Below, one piece after another: positions 1 to 9,865 of a DNA stretch of 64,000 bases. Within the stretch, counting starts at the first letter, position 1, and each line of letters opens with the position of its first letter. The position numbers were made by a program, and so were the translations under genes. The notes beneath the pieces were generated by a model. That model was not told the DNA's origin. It worked only from the letters and a program-made list of their open reading frames with translations, and ran no database searches. The stretch is from the NCBI GenBank assembly GCA_043228905.1, contig JBHGNT010000006.1, forward strand, positions 20,956,001 through 21,020,000, given 5' to 3'. The DNA comes from Azolla caroliniana (taxonomy: Eukaryota; Polypodiophyta).

Positions 1-74
1 CTCCTTTGTATCGTTATTGGTTGTCATTCTTGTGAATACAATTTTATTAGTTTCTGTCTATCTTGTGTCGACTA

Positions 75-108
<34 letters not shown>

Positions 109-145
109 CTATTCCACTGCATTGAATCATACTTGATTCTTAATG

Positions 146-157
146 TGGTATTAGAGC
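146..157 (+). promoter_or_regulatory. Degenerate primer binding site of Copia F
   Basis: The sequence TGGTATTAGAGC differs by one base from the usual initiator-tRNA-Met site TGGTATCAGAGC of plant Copia elements. It marks the end of the 5' LTR just upstream. Confidence 0.7.
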
Positions 158-276
158 GATTGGTATTCTGATCCAACCCATTCACCCGTGTTGTGTTATA
201 CACCGACGATCAAGAAGAATTGGTTCATCAAGCAGAGAAGAAGAAAAAGGAAAACAACTTTAACCAATCGACCATC

Positions 277-1877
277 ATGAACAGTCAGATAGGCAACTCT
301 CTCCCTAGCGAAAAGCTGGATAGAAATAACTTTGCCTATTGGGAATACAAGATGCACCAATACCTTGTCGGTCAAGGTTATTGGAGCTGCTATATTGAGG
401 GAGCACAAGAAATGAAACCCAACCCAACACACGCTGACTACCCAACATGGGAGCAAGCGGCAAGTCGAGTGTTGTACTGTTTGGCGTCATGTGTCCACGA
501 CCACATGCTCGGCTTCATTCGGAAGCCTAAGATGACGAAGGAAGCATGGGTGAACCTAATGAAGATTTTTGTAGCCAACACAACCACACAAAAACTTCAA
601 CTTCGTCAAGAGTTGAATAACATCCAATAGAGGGATATGTCAATCACAAGCTATACCTTGAAGCTCAAGGAGTTGTGTGACTCATTCGACTCGATCAATG
701 TTAACATTGACGACGATGAAATGGTGTAAATATGCCTCGATGGCCTAGCACCCCGTTTTAGCACAATAAAATTAGCCGTCCTCGTATGAGAGAATCCTCC
801 CTCCTTCTTTGATCTCCAGTCGATGCTATTGGTTGAAGAAAATCACATCCGAACGAGGAGCAATGCATCAGAAGGTCACATGCCCTATTCACACTCGGAC
901 GGAGGAAGAGGACATGATCGTGGAAAAAGAGGCCGATTCGGCCAAGGCTGAAACGATAGAGAATCATTGCATGAACATAATTTCTACTATAGGCAAGATG
1001 TTGGAAACACTCGAGGAACATTCGGCAGGAGGGGGAGCTTTCATGCTGGATTGCGCTAACAAAATAATCCCACCAAATGTGGGTATTGTGGCAAAATTGG
1101 CCACCATGAGGTAGAGTGCTGAAAGAAGAAACGTGAGTCGGCCTGCACAAGCCGACAACTCACCAATCATGCCAATAACTCTAACCACGACAATCATGGA
1201 GGGATGTTCGTAATAAGACATAACGCAAATTCTATGTCGGCCTCCAATCCGACTGAGACGTCCAATGCAGAAGATGTGTGATTTGTTGACTCCGATGCCC
1301 TAAACAATATGACATCTCATCAAGACTGGTTTTGAGGCTTGAGGGAGCCCGGATCGGCCCGACTATGTTGAGCCTGGAGATGACACCACTCACCCGATAC
1401 GACATGTTAGCAACCAAACCTATATATCAAAAACGTGTTGCATGTTCTGACCATAATGAAGAATTTGGTCTCAGTCAGGCAAATTATGGAACAAGGCATG
1501 CAAATCCATTTCAACCACGCAAGTTCTTTCATTGAGGAAGAAGGCCGAGTCATTGCTCACGGACGAAGAGAGGGCCGAATGTTCATTCTTGACTCATACA
1601 AGTTGAAATCTATCATGTTTGCAAAAGGTCTCAAAGCCGACATGGACATAGAATTGTGGCACAAAAGAATCAGACACATCAACCTCCAAAAGCTCAAAAG
1701 CCTCCAGACGAAAGGAGTCTTCATCGGACTCCCAAAATTGATAGAGAAGGACAGTATTGGAGTGTGTGAAGTTTGCCAAATCGGCAAACAACATTGGCAT
1801 CCATTTTCGAAGGAGAGAAACGTAAGCAAAGGCCTCATGGACGTAATTCACTCATATGTGTGGGGTCCAACGCAAAC
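277..1877 (+). pseudogene. Copia F gag-protease-preintegrase, nonsense-riddled
   Basis: One frame runs from the ATG at 277 to 1877 with no frameshift but with many stops: 628 TAG, 727 TAA, 787 TGA, 1120 TGA, 1279 TGA, 1333 TGA and a few more before 1410. Visible domains are a Copia gag (N-F-A-Y-W-E-Y-K-M start, about 277-900), a CCHC zinc knuckle C-G-Y-C-G-K-I-G-H-H-E-V-E-C (1078-1119), a protease remnant around 1282 with the active-site DSG changed to DSD, and a GAG-pre-integrase domain (L-W-H-K-R-I-R-H, about 1650-1800). The start of the integrase core is cut by the G1 insertion. It cannot make a functional product. The stops I can interpret fit C-to-T or G-to-A changes. Confidence 0.8.
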
Positions 1878-2236
1878 TATCACGAATGAATATAATAGAG
1901 TAGAACCAACACGAAACTAAGAACTAGGAGAGAGAGAAAAAACAAGAACATAACTTATGATTCCGTAACTGGTGTTGTTCACCTTGATTAGAATCAAGGT
2001 GCACCTGAGTATTTATACAAGAAGGTAGAGGTATGTATGCCAGCTAGAAATAGAGAATGCATGAGAATGCATGCAAGCTAGGAACTTCCAATGTTTAATC
2101 TACCATACATGATGTTGGATTTTATATAAGGATGCATTGATGGATGTAGATTAGTTGGTAGGGTTGCCCAATGGAGACCAAGAGGTCTTGGGTTCAATCC
2201 CTACCTTTCACTGTTGCATGACATATGTCTATGACA
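1878..2236 (-). repeat. G1 3' LTR (359 bp)
   Basis: Partner of the LTR at 7455-7886, with many substitutions, so the insertion is not recent. Its terminal TG/CA is mutated at 1878 (TA instead of TG). It keeps a TATA box (complement of 2010-2017) and the candidate transcript start AAGGTGAACAA (complement of 1975-1985). Confidence 0.9.
2147..2201 (+). other. tRNA-like A/B-box module in G1 3' LTR
   Basis: TAGATTAGTTGG (2147-2158) matches the pol III A-box consensus TRGCNNAGYNGG at 11 of 12 positions. GGTTCAATCCC (2191-2201) matches the B-box GGTTCRANNCC completely. The 32-nt gap between them is that of a real tRNA. The module is antisense to the element, near the 5' end of the LTR. Whether it is transcribed cannot be told from sequence. 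Confidence 0.55.
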
Positions 2237-2339
2237 TTATCCTCCCCCTAAGTTGCCTCCGAAGATCCATGACCGGCTTCTGTGTGTACCCTTGAAAAAA
2301 AGCTCGAGTGGTCTTGGGAGCCTTTTGTAAAGGTGTAAC

Positions 2340-5300
2340 CAGTTCTTACGTGGCATCCGAAATGGGGTAACCTTTCCATAAGACCAAGTATTGAAGTTTT
2401 TGTCAATGCAAGCGGGAGTCGAGGATTTGCTCAACCTCGTACTCCTCCCTTGTTGATAATTCCACGGGTGTCGGTGGAGGAGGTTGTCGTCCCGGAATTT
2501 GAGAAGGATGGTATAGTTCAAGGAGAGAGACGTAGAAAACATTGTGAATCTTGAATGTTGGGGGAAGCGCTATCCGGAATGTGATTGGGTTGTTTCACTT
2601 GATGATAGGGAAGTTGCCTAGCTTTTTGTAGTCTAGCTTCGCACAAGGACGGGTGGTGGTGATGTGGCGATGTAACAACCAAACCATGTCACCGACTGCG
2701 AAGGTTGGCACGGCCAAGCGATGAAGGTTAGTGTGATCCTTATATTGTTTGCCAACGAAATGGAGCTCAAGGGAGAGGTCACGATGGACATCTTGTAAAG
2801 TGGTGGCACGCATCTCTGCCGACTGATTGACAAAAATCGCAGGAATGGAAATGCTGAAATGAGGGTGGAACCCATAATTTACAAAGAGTGGGGAAACCTT
2901 AGTTGAGGCATGGATACTATTATTGTAGGAAAATTCTGTCATGGCAAGGAAGTCCACCCAATCCTCTTGTTGGTAGCTGACTGTACACCGAAGGTATAGT
3001 TCGAGGATTTGGTTGATACTTTCGGTTTGGCCATCAGTTTGAGTGTGGTACGCTGTTGACAAGTTCATAGAAGTCCAGAATGTTTGCGGAAGTTGTCGCC
3101 AGAAGGGGAGATAAATTGAGGACCTTGATCAGAAGTGACATCCTCGGATAAGCCATGTGGATGAACGACATTTTTCCAAAAAAGGTCCGTTGTCTCCTCC
3201 CCTGAAATGGTTTTTGAGCATGGGACAAAGTGAGCCCATCTTTGTGTCATGACCATTGATGTGAGGGAGGTTGGTTATGAAGTCCATCAAGAGAGAGGCC
3301 TAGGGTTGACTAGGAAGTGGAAGCGGGTGGAGAAGGCCATATGGACGATGGTGAGCTACTTTGGAGTGGGCACAAACGTCACACATCTTGATAACTTCTT
3401 TGACAAATTTCCTAGGTTGGGGCCACCAAAACCCCCGAGATAGCAACTCCAATGTTTTCATGACCCCAAAGTGGCCGACAAGAGGATCATCGTAGCAATT
3501 TGTTAGGACTCGAGTATGACATGCTCCGGCTAGTATGTAAACGAGGTGATTATGATAAAGTAGCCCATCCCGAGTTGTAAAGTGACTGAGATCCAAGGTT
3601 TGCATTCCTTGGAATGGGTAATTGATGCGCGCCAGGATGTTGGTAACGAATGGGTCTGACATGGTGGCTTGAGAGATTTCGTTGAGCAAGGAATCATCAT
3701 GCAACATGTAGGTTGCGAACATCTATAGTTGATCGGGCCACAATAAACAATGTGATTCCTGAGAATATACGTCGTCACCTAGGCGTACGCAAAATGTGAT
3801 TGCCAAGAGAGGGCATCCGCTTTCCCATGTTGAACGTCGGGTCAAAACAAGATTTCGAAGTCGTAGTTAGGGAGAAAAGATGACCAATGAGCTTGCCTTC
3901 GATTCAATGTATGACTGGTGGTGAAGTAGATGAGTTTCTTGTGGTCGGTCCACACCTGGATATGTAACGGGACCCCAACGAGATAGGGTTGCCATTCGAC
4001 GAAGGTAGAGATGATAACTGCAAGCTCCTTGTCATAGACTGGATAATTGATTTCCGGGGTTGTAAAGTTCTGGGAGTAGAAAGCGACCCAATGTAGTGTG
4101 CCATCGTCGTTTGGTTGGGACAAAAATGTTGGAAGACAGGTCCCTCCGGATGGGAAGGGAGAAGAACAGTGCCGACGAGCAAACTCGGCCGAGGCCGATA
4201 GGCCGAGGCCGAAACAGTATGAACCGGATGGGGAGAACCCGACTTCGGAGAGTCGGATGGTGTAGGCCCGGTATGAACCGGATGAGGAGTACCCGACTAC
4301 GGAGAGTCGGATGGTGTAGGCCCGGTATGAACCGGATGAGGAGTACCCGACTGCGGAGAGCCGGATGGAGCCCATCGAGGCTACTTTTGTAAATAGCCGA
4401 AAAGTCATATTAGTATAAATATGACTTAAGGCAAACTTTTAGTTACCGTTGTCATTCTCGTTGTTATTCTTTCTTGTTGGTGCAAGAAGAAATTAGAGCG
4501 TGTAACTGTACAGAGTGTGAGATAGAGAAAGAGAAAGAGAGAGAGAGAGACGAGGTCGTTGCCTCTGTTGTAACCGCCGCCTGTGGCGAAGATCTGAGAA
4601 CACGAGGTCGTTGCCTCAGTGATCTTACTGTTGTATATTTCGGCATAGTGAGTTCGTGGGCTGCCGTGGTTTTTCCCCTATTTTGGGGTTTTCCACGTAT
4701 ACCTCCTGTGTACCATTTCTCCTCTTCTTTTTCTTTTGTGTCGCGTTTCATTACCTGTTTTTCTATGTATGAAAAGAATCTCGGTTGTGGCCGAGCGTCG
4801 GACATAAGGAACGTCGTGTTCCCAACACAAAATTGCGCCAATGGCAAAGTCGGAGGCGTCGGTTTCAACCTGGAAGGGTCTCGTGGGATCGGGGTGGATC
4901 AACACAAGGGGTGAGAGAAAAGCTGCTTTGAGGGAATCAAAAGCATTTTGTGCCACGGGGGTCCAGAGAAATGGAGTATCTTTTTGAGTAAGTTGGATGA
5001 GAGATTGCACAAGGGAAGAAAACCCGCTTATAAATCGTCTATAGAAATTTGCGAAACCAAGAAATGATTACCTCTTTCAGTCGAGTCGGGAGAGGCCAAT
5101 CGGTGATTGCCACTACCTTGCGCTCATCCATTGTGATCCCAGTGGGTGAGATCATGTAACCCAGGAATTCGATAGAGGTTCGATTGAATTCACATTTCTC
5201 ACTTTTGGCGTAAAGCCCATATTCCCGAAGTTTGGTTAGAACCAACCATACGTGTTGTGTGTGCATCTCTAAGTTGGAAGAAAAAACTTGGATGTCGTCA

Positions 5301-6391
5301 AGGTAGATTACCACGAATTGATCGAGGTACTCTTGAAATATATCGTTCATCATGTGCTGGAAGACTGTTAGGGCGTTGGTAAGACCAAAAGGCATCACCT
5401 TGTACTCGAAATGCCCATAGTGTGTCTGAAAGGCCGTTTTCCACTTGTTCCTAGCCTTGATGCGCACCAGATTGTAGGCTCCCCGCAGGTTGATTTTGGA
5501 GAAGATACGCCCGGTTTGGAGTCGATCGAGGAGCGCTGGAATTAAGGGCAAGGAATAACAATTACGCACTGTAACTTTGTTGAGACCCCGATAATCCACA
5601 CATAGGCGTAATTAACCGTCCTTCTTCTTGACAAATAAAATTGGGGCCCCGACCGGTGATTTGGAGGGTTGAATGAAGCCCTTAGCGAGGTTGTCAGCCA
5701 GATATGTGCGGAGAGCCTCAAGTTCAGGTTCAAATAGTCCATAAATAGGGCCGAATGGTGGATGCTCGCCAACTTGGAGTTCGATTGGGCAATCATTGAG
5801 GTGATGTGCCGGTAACCGACCCGTAACCGATTTGCATTTCGCTTCTCAAATATATCCAAAAAGTCACTATTATCATGGGGGAAATTTTTTGATAGGAACA
5901 GAGATGTCCCACGACAAAACAGCCAGTGTAGTGACCAAACCGGAATCGGCCGCAATCGAATCAAGAGAGTGTTGTGACCCAACCAGAATCGTCCGCACTG
6001 GAAAAGTGATGGTGCGGTTGCCCCAATCCACTATCGGATTGTGTGTCTCCAACCAAGATAGCCCCAAAACAATCAGATGTCGGGGGGTTGCAATGAGGTA
6101 GAACGTTAGTACCTTATGGTGGGGCCTGACTTGAAGTACCAATGGGATAGTGAGTTCTGTAATCACCCTCGAAGAGAGAACCCGGTCGTCGATCGCCTCA
6201 ATGGATATGGGTTGCGATGTGCGGACGGTGGGGATGTTATGTGCTCGGACAAACGATATATCGATAAAACAAGTAGATGGTCTGAAGTCGATCAAAGCAT
6301 GAGAGTGTACTTGCAAAGCAAACCCTCCTAATGGTGGAACGGACTTGTGGGAGCATGGAGAAGGTAGGTAATGAGAGGCGTTCAATGACAT
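2340..6391 (-). pseudogene. G1 pol: protease-RT-RNase H-integrase-chromodomain remnant
   Basis: Domains in order on the minus strand are: a pepsin-like protease (5873-6391) whose active site reads D-F-R instead of D-S-G/T; reverse transcriptase (5039-5640) with Y-L-D-D intact; RNase H (4678-5010, continuing at 3842-4127); integrase zinc-binding domain and core (about 2600-3722), including T-D-G-Q-T-E-S; and a broken chromodomain (about 2340-2460) recognisable from E-V-E-Q-I-L-D-S and Y-L-V-L-W-K-G-Y. Frameshifts and stops separate the pieces, and the solo LTR at 4128-4827 splits RNase H. Removing that LTR joins D-F-A-I-G-A-I-L to S-Q-P-N-D-D-G in frame. It is not functional. Confidence 0.85.
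4128..4827 (+). mobile_element. Solo Copia LTR inside G1 pol
   Basis: A 700-bp segment from TGTTGG to CCAACA, with CAAAA on both sides (4122-4126, one extra A, and 4828-4832). It has the family marks of the A/B/C Copia LTRs: the start near 'ggtccctccggatggg', a TATA box inside the palindrome AAGTCATAT/ATATGACTT, and a (GA)n-rich leader. Its U3 carries nearly three copies of a 54-bp unit (about 4210-4370) that A, B and C lack. No internal region remains, so it formed by LTR-LTR recombination. Confidence 0.88.
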
Positions 6392-6641
6392 GGCTCGTAC
6401 TACAGCTGGACTTGGTCTTTTTTCCTGTTGTCAAGGAACCTCCGCAAGACGTGCACGGTCGAATTAGTGTTGATGGCCCCACATCGGGTAGTGAAGGATG
6501 ACATGGCCGGGGTTACCACAATAGAGACAGAGGTCATTGTCATGATGATGCTGGTGTTGGGCATTAGTTATTGGTTGGAACCGAACGTGATTGATCTCCA
6601 TCGGGGTATGGGAATCGACCTCCATCATAGTATGAGTATCA

Positions 6642-7424
6642 CTAGGTGATGGTAAGGTTGGCGTGGGGGGGTGAAACTGAGATGTAAGGCCTGGCTATTG
6701 ATGCATTTTGGGAGGAAGGCTGAAACCCACGAGTCCCACATTCTTCCTGACGAAGTTTGAACAGATAATTATCACATTGGACGGCTTGGGAGATTAAGAC
6801 AATGATGTGGGCTCTGGAAAGTTTAAGAGAAGAGTCTTGACATCTTTTCGGAGATCGCGATGAAAATGGTTGCATAAGTCTTGGTCATCCCAACTGACAT
6901 CGTAGGCAATCTGACGGAACTTTGGACGTGAGCCTTGTTGGAAGGAATAGAGTTTTGTGAGTGTTGTTCGTTGCCGGACGGTCTCACGGAACGTAGCTTC
7001 GAGCTCATCAAGGAAAGCGATGAAGTTTTCTAAGAGAGGGGATGAGGTCTCGACCAGAAGTGCAAACTACACTTGCGCCGGCCCGGAGAGAAGGGAGTCG
7101 ACGAGGTCGACCCAAGAAAAGTCGAACTAGCATACTGTTGGGATTGTAAATAGATGATAAGCTGAATTTGATTGATGAAGCCGTGAAGATACCCCCTCAT
7201 GCCATTGACTTTGTCGGGTAGGCTGATGGTTGGTTCGAGGACATATGGATGGAAAGAGGAAGTTGTTGGGCTAGGTGCCGACGGCGGTTGTGGCTCAGCA
7301 GGTGGTGGGTTTCTTGATGTGCGGGATTGAAGCTCTCATAATGATTCCTAAGGATTTCATTTTCAAGTTGAAGTTGTTGCAAGGCTACCATTACTTGGTT
7401 TAGGTTGTCGATGGAGTCGGACAT
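6642..7424 (-). pseudogene. G1 gag remnant
   Basis: The reading frame begins at an ATG at 7424 (M-S-D-S-I-D-N-L-N-Q-V), 18 bases past the primer site, with a short coiled-coil-like N-terminus rich in Leu and Gln. It is then broken by frameshifts, with further gag-like pieces on the minus strand to about 6640. A stretch resembling the end of a Retrotrans_gag domain (R-A-H-I-I-V-L-I-S-Q-A-V-Q-C-D-N-Y-L-F) lies at about 6730-6815. It parallels A-V-R-C-D-N-R-L-F in the G2 gag. Confidence 0.65.
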
Positions 7425-7441
7425 GGTAGCAAGAAGAGGAG

Positions 7442-7452
7442 AAGGTGAACAA
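7442..7452 (-). promoter_or_regulatory. G1 self-complementary primer binding site
   Basis: Read on the minus strand, the 11 nt TTGTTCACCTT start two bases after the 5' LTR. They are a perfect complement of AAGGTGAACAA in the 3' LTR (1975-1985) and match 10 of 11 in the 5' LTR (7552-7562). In both LTRs that segment begins 32 nt after the first T of TATAAATA. No TGG start matching a tRNA 3' end is present. This is the layout of Tf1-type self-priming. Confidence 0.75.
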
Positions 7453-7454
7453 AC

Positions 7455-7886
7455 TGATACAGATGAGTATAATAGAGTAGAACCAAGACGAGACTAAGAA
7501 CTAGGAGAGAGAGAAAGAACAAGAACTTAACTTATGATTCTGTAATTGGTGTTGTTCACCTGGATTAGAATCAAGGTGCACTTGAGTATTTATACAAGAA
7601 GGTAGAGGTATGTATGCTAGCTAGAAATAGAGAATGCATGAGGATGCATGCAAGCTAGGAATAGAGAATGCATGAGGATGTATGCAAGCTAGGAATAGAG
7701 AATGCATGAGGATGCATGCAAGCTAGGAACTTCCAATATTTAATCTACCATACATGAAGTTGGATTTTATATAAAGATGCATAGATGGATGTAGTTTAGT
7801 TGGTAGGGTTGCCCAATGGAGACCAGGAGAGGAGGTCTTGGGTTCAATCCTTACCTTTCATCGTGGCGTGGCATATGTCTATGACA
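7455..7886 (-). repeat. G1 5' LTR (432 bp)
   Basis: In element orientation it runs from TGTCATAG to GTATCA. It has a TATA box TATAAATA (complement of 7587-7594). It contains three copies of a 34-bp unit (about 7628-7730), where the partner LTR has one. That unit plus a 5-bp insertion accounts for the 73-bp length difference between the two LTRs. Confidence 0.9.
7792..7851 (+). other. tRNA-like A/B-box module in G1 5' LTR
   Basis: Second copy of the module. A-box TAGTTTAGTTGG (7792-7803) matches 11 of 12. B-box GGTTCAATCCT (7841-7851) has the final C changed. A 5-bp insertion lies between the boxes compared with the 3' LTR copy. Confidence 0.5.
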
Positions 7887-7891
7887 CAAAC

Positions 7892-8497
7892 GGTAGCATT
7901 CAGAGGATGCCGATATTATGTGACCTTCATCGACGATTTCACTAGACACACCTAGATCTTCCCTTATATGCAATAGAATAGTCACTAAAGTGTTCTCAAA
8001 CTTCCTAAATCTTAAAAGCAGAGTCGAAAAAGAAACGAGTTGACATGTTCGGCGCCTTCAATCAAACAGAGGAAAAGAGTACTTTTCCAACGATTTCACA
8101 ACTTATCTCTGGCAAGAAGGAATTAGTCAAGAATTTACGTGTTGAGATACACTACAATAGAACAGTGTAGCTGAACAGAAGAATTAGTACATCCTCAAGG
8201 TAGCAAGAGTTATGCTGAATGAGGAGCACATATCAAAATCATATTGAGCCGAAGTACAATGCACAATTGTTTACCTAATGAATTGATGCACAACATCCGG
8301 AGTGCATGACTTTAACCCCCACCATTATTGGGAAGAAGTCAGACTTATCTCACGTTATGATATTTGGCTCAATTGCATTCGTGCACATTCCTGATGAGAA
8401 GCAACAAAAGCTTGATCGAAAAATTAGAGAAATGCATCATCATTGGGTTCTCATTTGAGAGAAAGGGGTACAAATCCTTCAACCCTTCTACTCTACC
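7892..8497 (+). pseudogene. Copia F integrase remainder
   Basis: This continues element F after the G1 insertion. It begins with V-A-F-R-G-C-R-Y-Y-V-T-F-I-D-D-F, the integrase core around the first catalytic Asp, and keeps the same frame. It then has several stops (a Trp codon appears as TAG in T-W-I-F-P) and frame changes. It ends at a recognisable Copia stretch, C-I-I-I-G-F-S-F-E-R-K-G-Y-K, near 8495. The RT and RNase H parts and the 3' LTR are missing, so the element is truncated here. Confidence 0.75.
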
Positions 8498-9042
8498 AGG
8501 TCATCGACCGGATTAGAGAAATGGAGAAAACAAGCTCTTGGCTAACAATGGGAGCACTCCAACGAGCGTTACCAACCGATGAGGATCTCTGGTTTCGACA
8601 GGCCATTCAATGCACAACATGTCTAAATGCCGGACACTCAGCACTAGAATGTACCATGCGGTCGCAATGTCTACTGTGCCATTCCAGGAACCACACAATG
8701 GAGCAGTGCAAGTACAATTTGTTGAATCACCAAGCACCACCGGTTTGGCAAATCGAACCACGGAGTACCAAGGAAGAGGAAGAAGAACGTTGGAGGAGAG
8801 AAGAGAGATACCGACCGGCACAAGATGTCCGGTACAGGGACAACTATGACCGGTATGATAGATATGATCGGTACCGGGATTATAATGGACGGTATGAAAG
8901 ATACAATCGTAAAACTAGGAACACAAGGAGGTGCATAACCTTAGTGGCTACTTGTTTTTCTAAATCTAATTGTGGCTCAACCACCTTAGTGGCTACTTGT
9001 TTTTCTAAACCTAATTGTGGCACAACCATCATTCGAGTTTGA
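8443..9042 (+). CDS. ORF with two CCHC zinc knuckles and an Arg/Tyr/Asp-rich tail
   Basis: An open frame of 199 codons. Its first ~20 codons overlap the Copia F end in a different frame, so the true start is probably the Met at 8521 (M-E-K-T-S-S-W). Two knuckles of the form C-X2-C-X4-H-X4-C lie close together: C-T-T-C-L-N-A-G-H-S-A-L-E-C and C-L-L-C-H-S-R-N-H-T-M-E-Q-C. After an acidic and basic stretch comes a run of Arg/Tyr/Asp repeats (about 8820-8930), then a 15-residue tandem duplication. Paired knuckles suggest a nucleic-acid-binding, gag-like or RNA-binding protein. I do not recognise the family. No partner genes or LTRs are visible beside it, and it could be an exon or a captured fragment. 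Confidence 0.4.
   Translation: MGSHLRERGTNPSTLLLYQVIDRIREMEKTSSWLTMGALQRALPTDEDLWFRQAIQCTTCLNAGHSALECTMRSQCLLCHSRNHTMEQCKYNLLNHQAPPVWQIEPRSTKEEEEERWRREERYRPAQDVRYRDNYDRYDRYDRYRDYNGRYERYNRKTRNTRRCITLVATCFSKSNCGSTTLVATCFSKPNCGTTIIRV
8939..9028 (+). repeat. 45-bp tandem duplication at the ORF end
   Basis: Two copies of a 45-bp unit (8939-8983 and 8984-9028), each with the core cttagtggctacttg. Because 45 is a multiple of three, the ORF stays open and the tail repeats T-L-V-A-T-C-F-S-K. Confidence 0.8.
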
Positions 9043-9662
9043 ATCTTGCCCCACACAATGAATTACCTTAACCATTTAGCCATTTCACCTTTATAATAAA
9101 TTTCAAATCCTTCCCTATATAGCCTTAACCACTTGACTATTCATCTTTTCTTATAATTATCTCCTTGACACGTACACATCTTAGAACAGATTCACACATT
9201 TACGCGCACACCCTTTTACACATATTCACGACATGCATGCATGAGCGCACTTAAAGAGAAAATATAACAAACACACACCTACATTTTTATACATTCACAA
9301 ATACACTTACACACATATACTCATTGAAGCATCTAAAACTTCTAGCACATAAAACATAGCACACATTTAGACAATCACATGTATACACTCACATATGTAC
9401 CTACATGCACATTCACATAAAACAAAATAATCATACATTCTGGAGAAATATGATTAGACACAATAATCGCCCACACACTATTATTATTACAAAAGCATTA
9501 TTATTATTACAGACATTTGCACATAAAGGGGCCTACTACATCATATATTTTCCATACAACGGATGCACCTACGAGTGCACTCGTACAAGAAGAAAAGGGA
9601 AGATTTGATTGTATGCTTTAACTTGTATTGACATATTCTACAATCCTTCATCGATGACAGCG
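9043..9662. other. AT-rich intergenic DNA
   Basis: Low-complexity sequence rich in ACACA and CATAT motifs, with short ATT runs near 9480-9510. I see no gene or transposon here. Confidence 0.5.
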
Positions 9663-9865
9663 TCTTCTCTAGTTTAGGTCCTTGCTTATCTTGCTAAACT
9701 TTCATAGGCACCCACATATTCACAAGTGGGGCCTGCAAATTCACACTAGCTCAACACTCAACTTCATTGATGTTGCCATGAAAACATGGAGCTAGTGTTG
9801 AGTGTTGAATGTTGAGCTAGTGTGAACATGTGAGCGGGACCATTGGGGACCTAAACCAAAGAGGA
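9663..9865. repeat. Foldback (MITE-like inverted repeat)
   Basis: Inner arms 9740-9762 and 9804-9826 pair at 22 of 23 positions (core CTAGCTCAACACTCAAC). Outer arms 9663-9681 and 9847-9865 pair less well around GTTTAGGTCC. No target-site duplication is evident, so the class is unknown. Confidence 0.5.

Larger units (their letters stand above)
1..1877 (+). mobile_element. Decayed Ty1/Copia element F, 5' part
   Basis: This is the left part of an old Copia element. Its 5' LTR is cut off by the window edge and seems to end near 143. It is followed by a degenerate Met-type primer site, gag, a protease remnant and the GAG-pre-integrase region. The element is interrupted at 1877 by chromovirus G1 and resumes at 7892. 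Removing G1 and one copy of the CAAAC duplication (1873-1877 and 7887-7891) rejoins the integrase frame as G-P-T-Q-T-V-A-F, which proves the two parts are one element. Confidence 0.85.
1878..7886 (-). mobile_element. Chromovirus-type Ty3/Gypsy element G1
   Basis: A complete but decayed Gypsy element on the minus strand inside Copia F, flanked by the 5-bp duplication CAAAC. It has two LTRs, a gag start at 7424, protease, reverse transcriptase, RNase H, integrase and chromodomain remnants in standard order. A polypurine tract lies next to the 3' LTR (complement of 2237-2257). A solo Copia LTR (4128-4827) sits inside the RNase H region. The RT contains L-R-G-A-Y-N-L-V-R-I, as in fungal and vertebrate chromoviruses. 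It shares this, its self-priming signal and the LTR tRNA-like module with G2, so the two are sister lineages. Confidence 0.9.
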
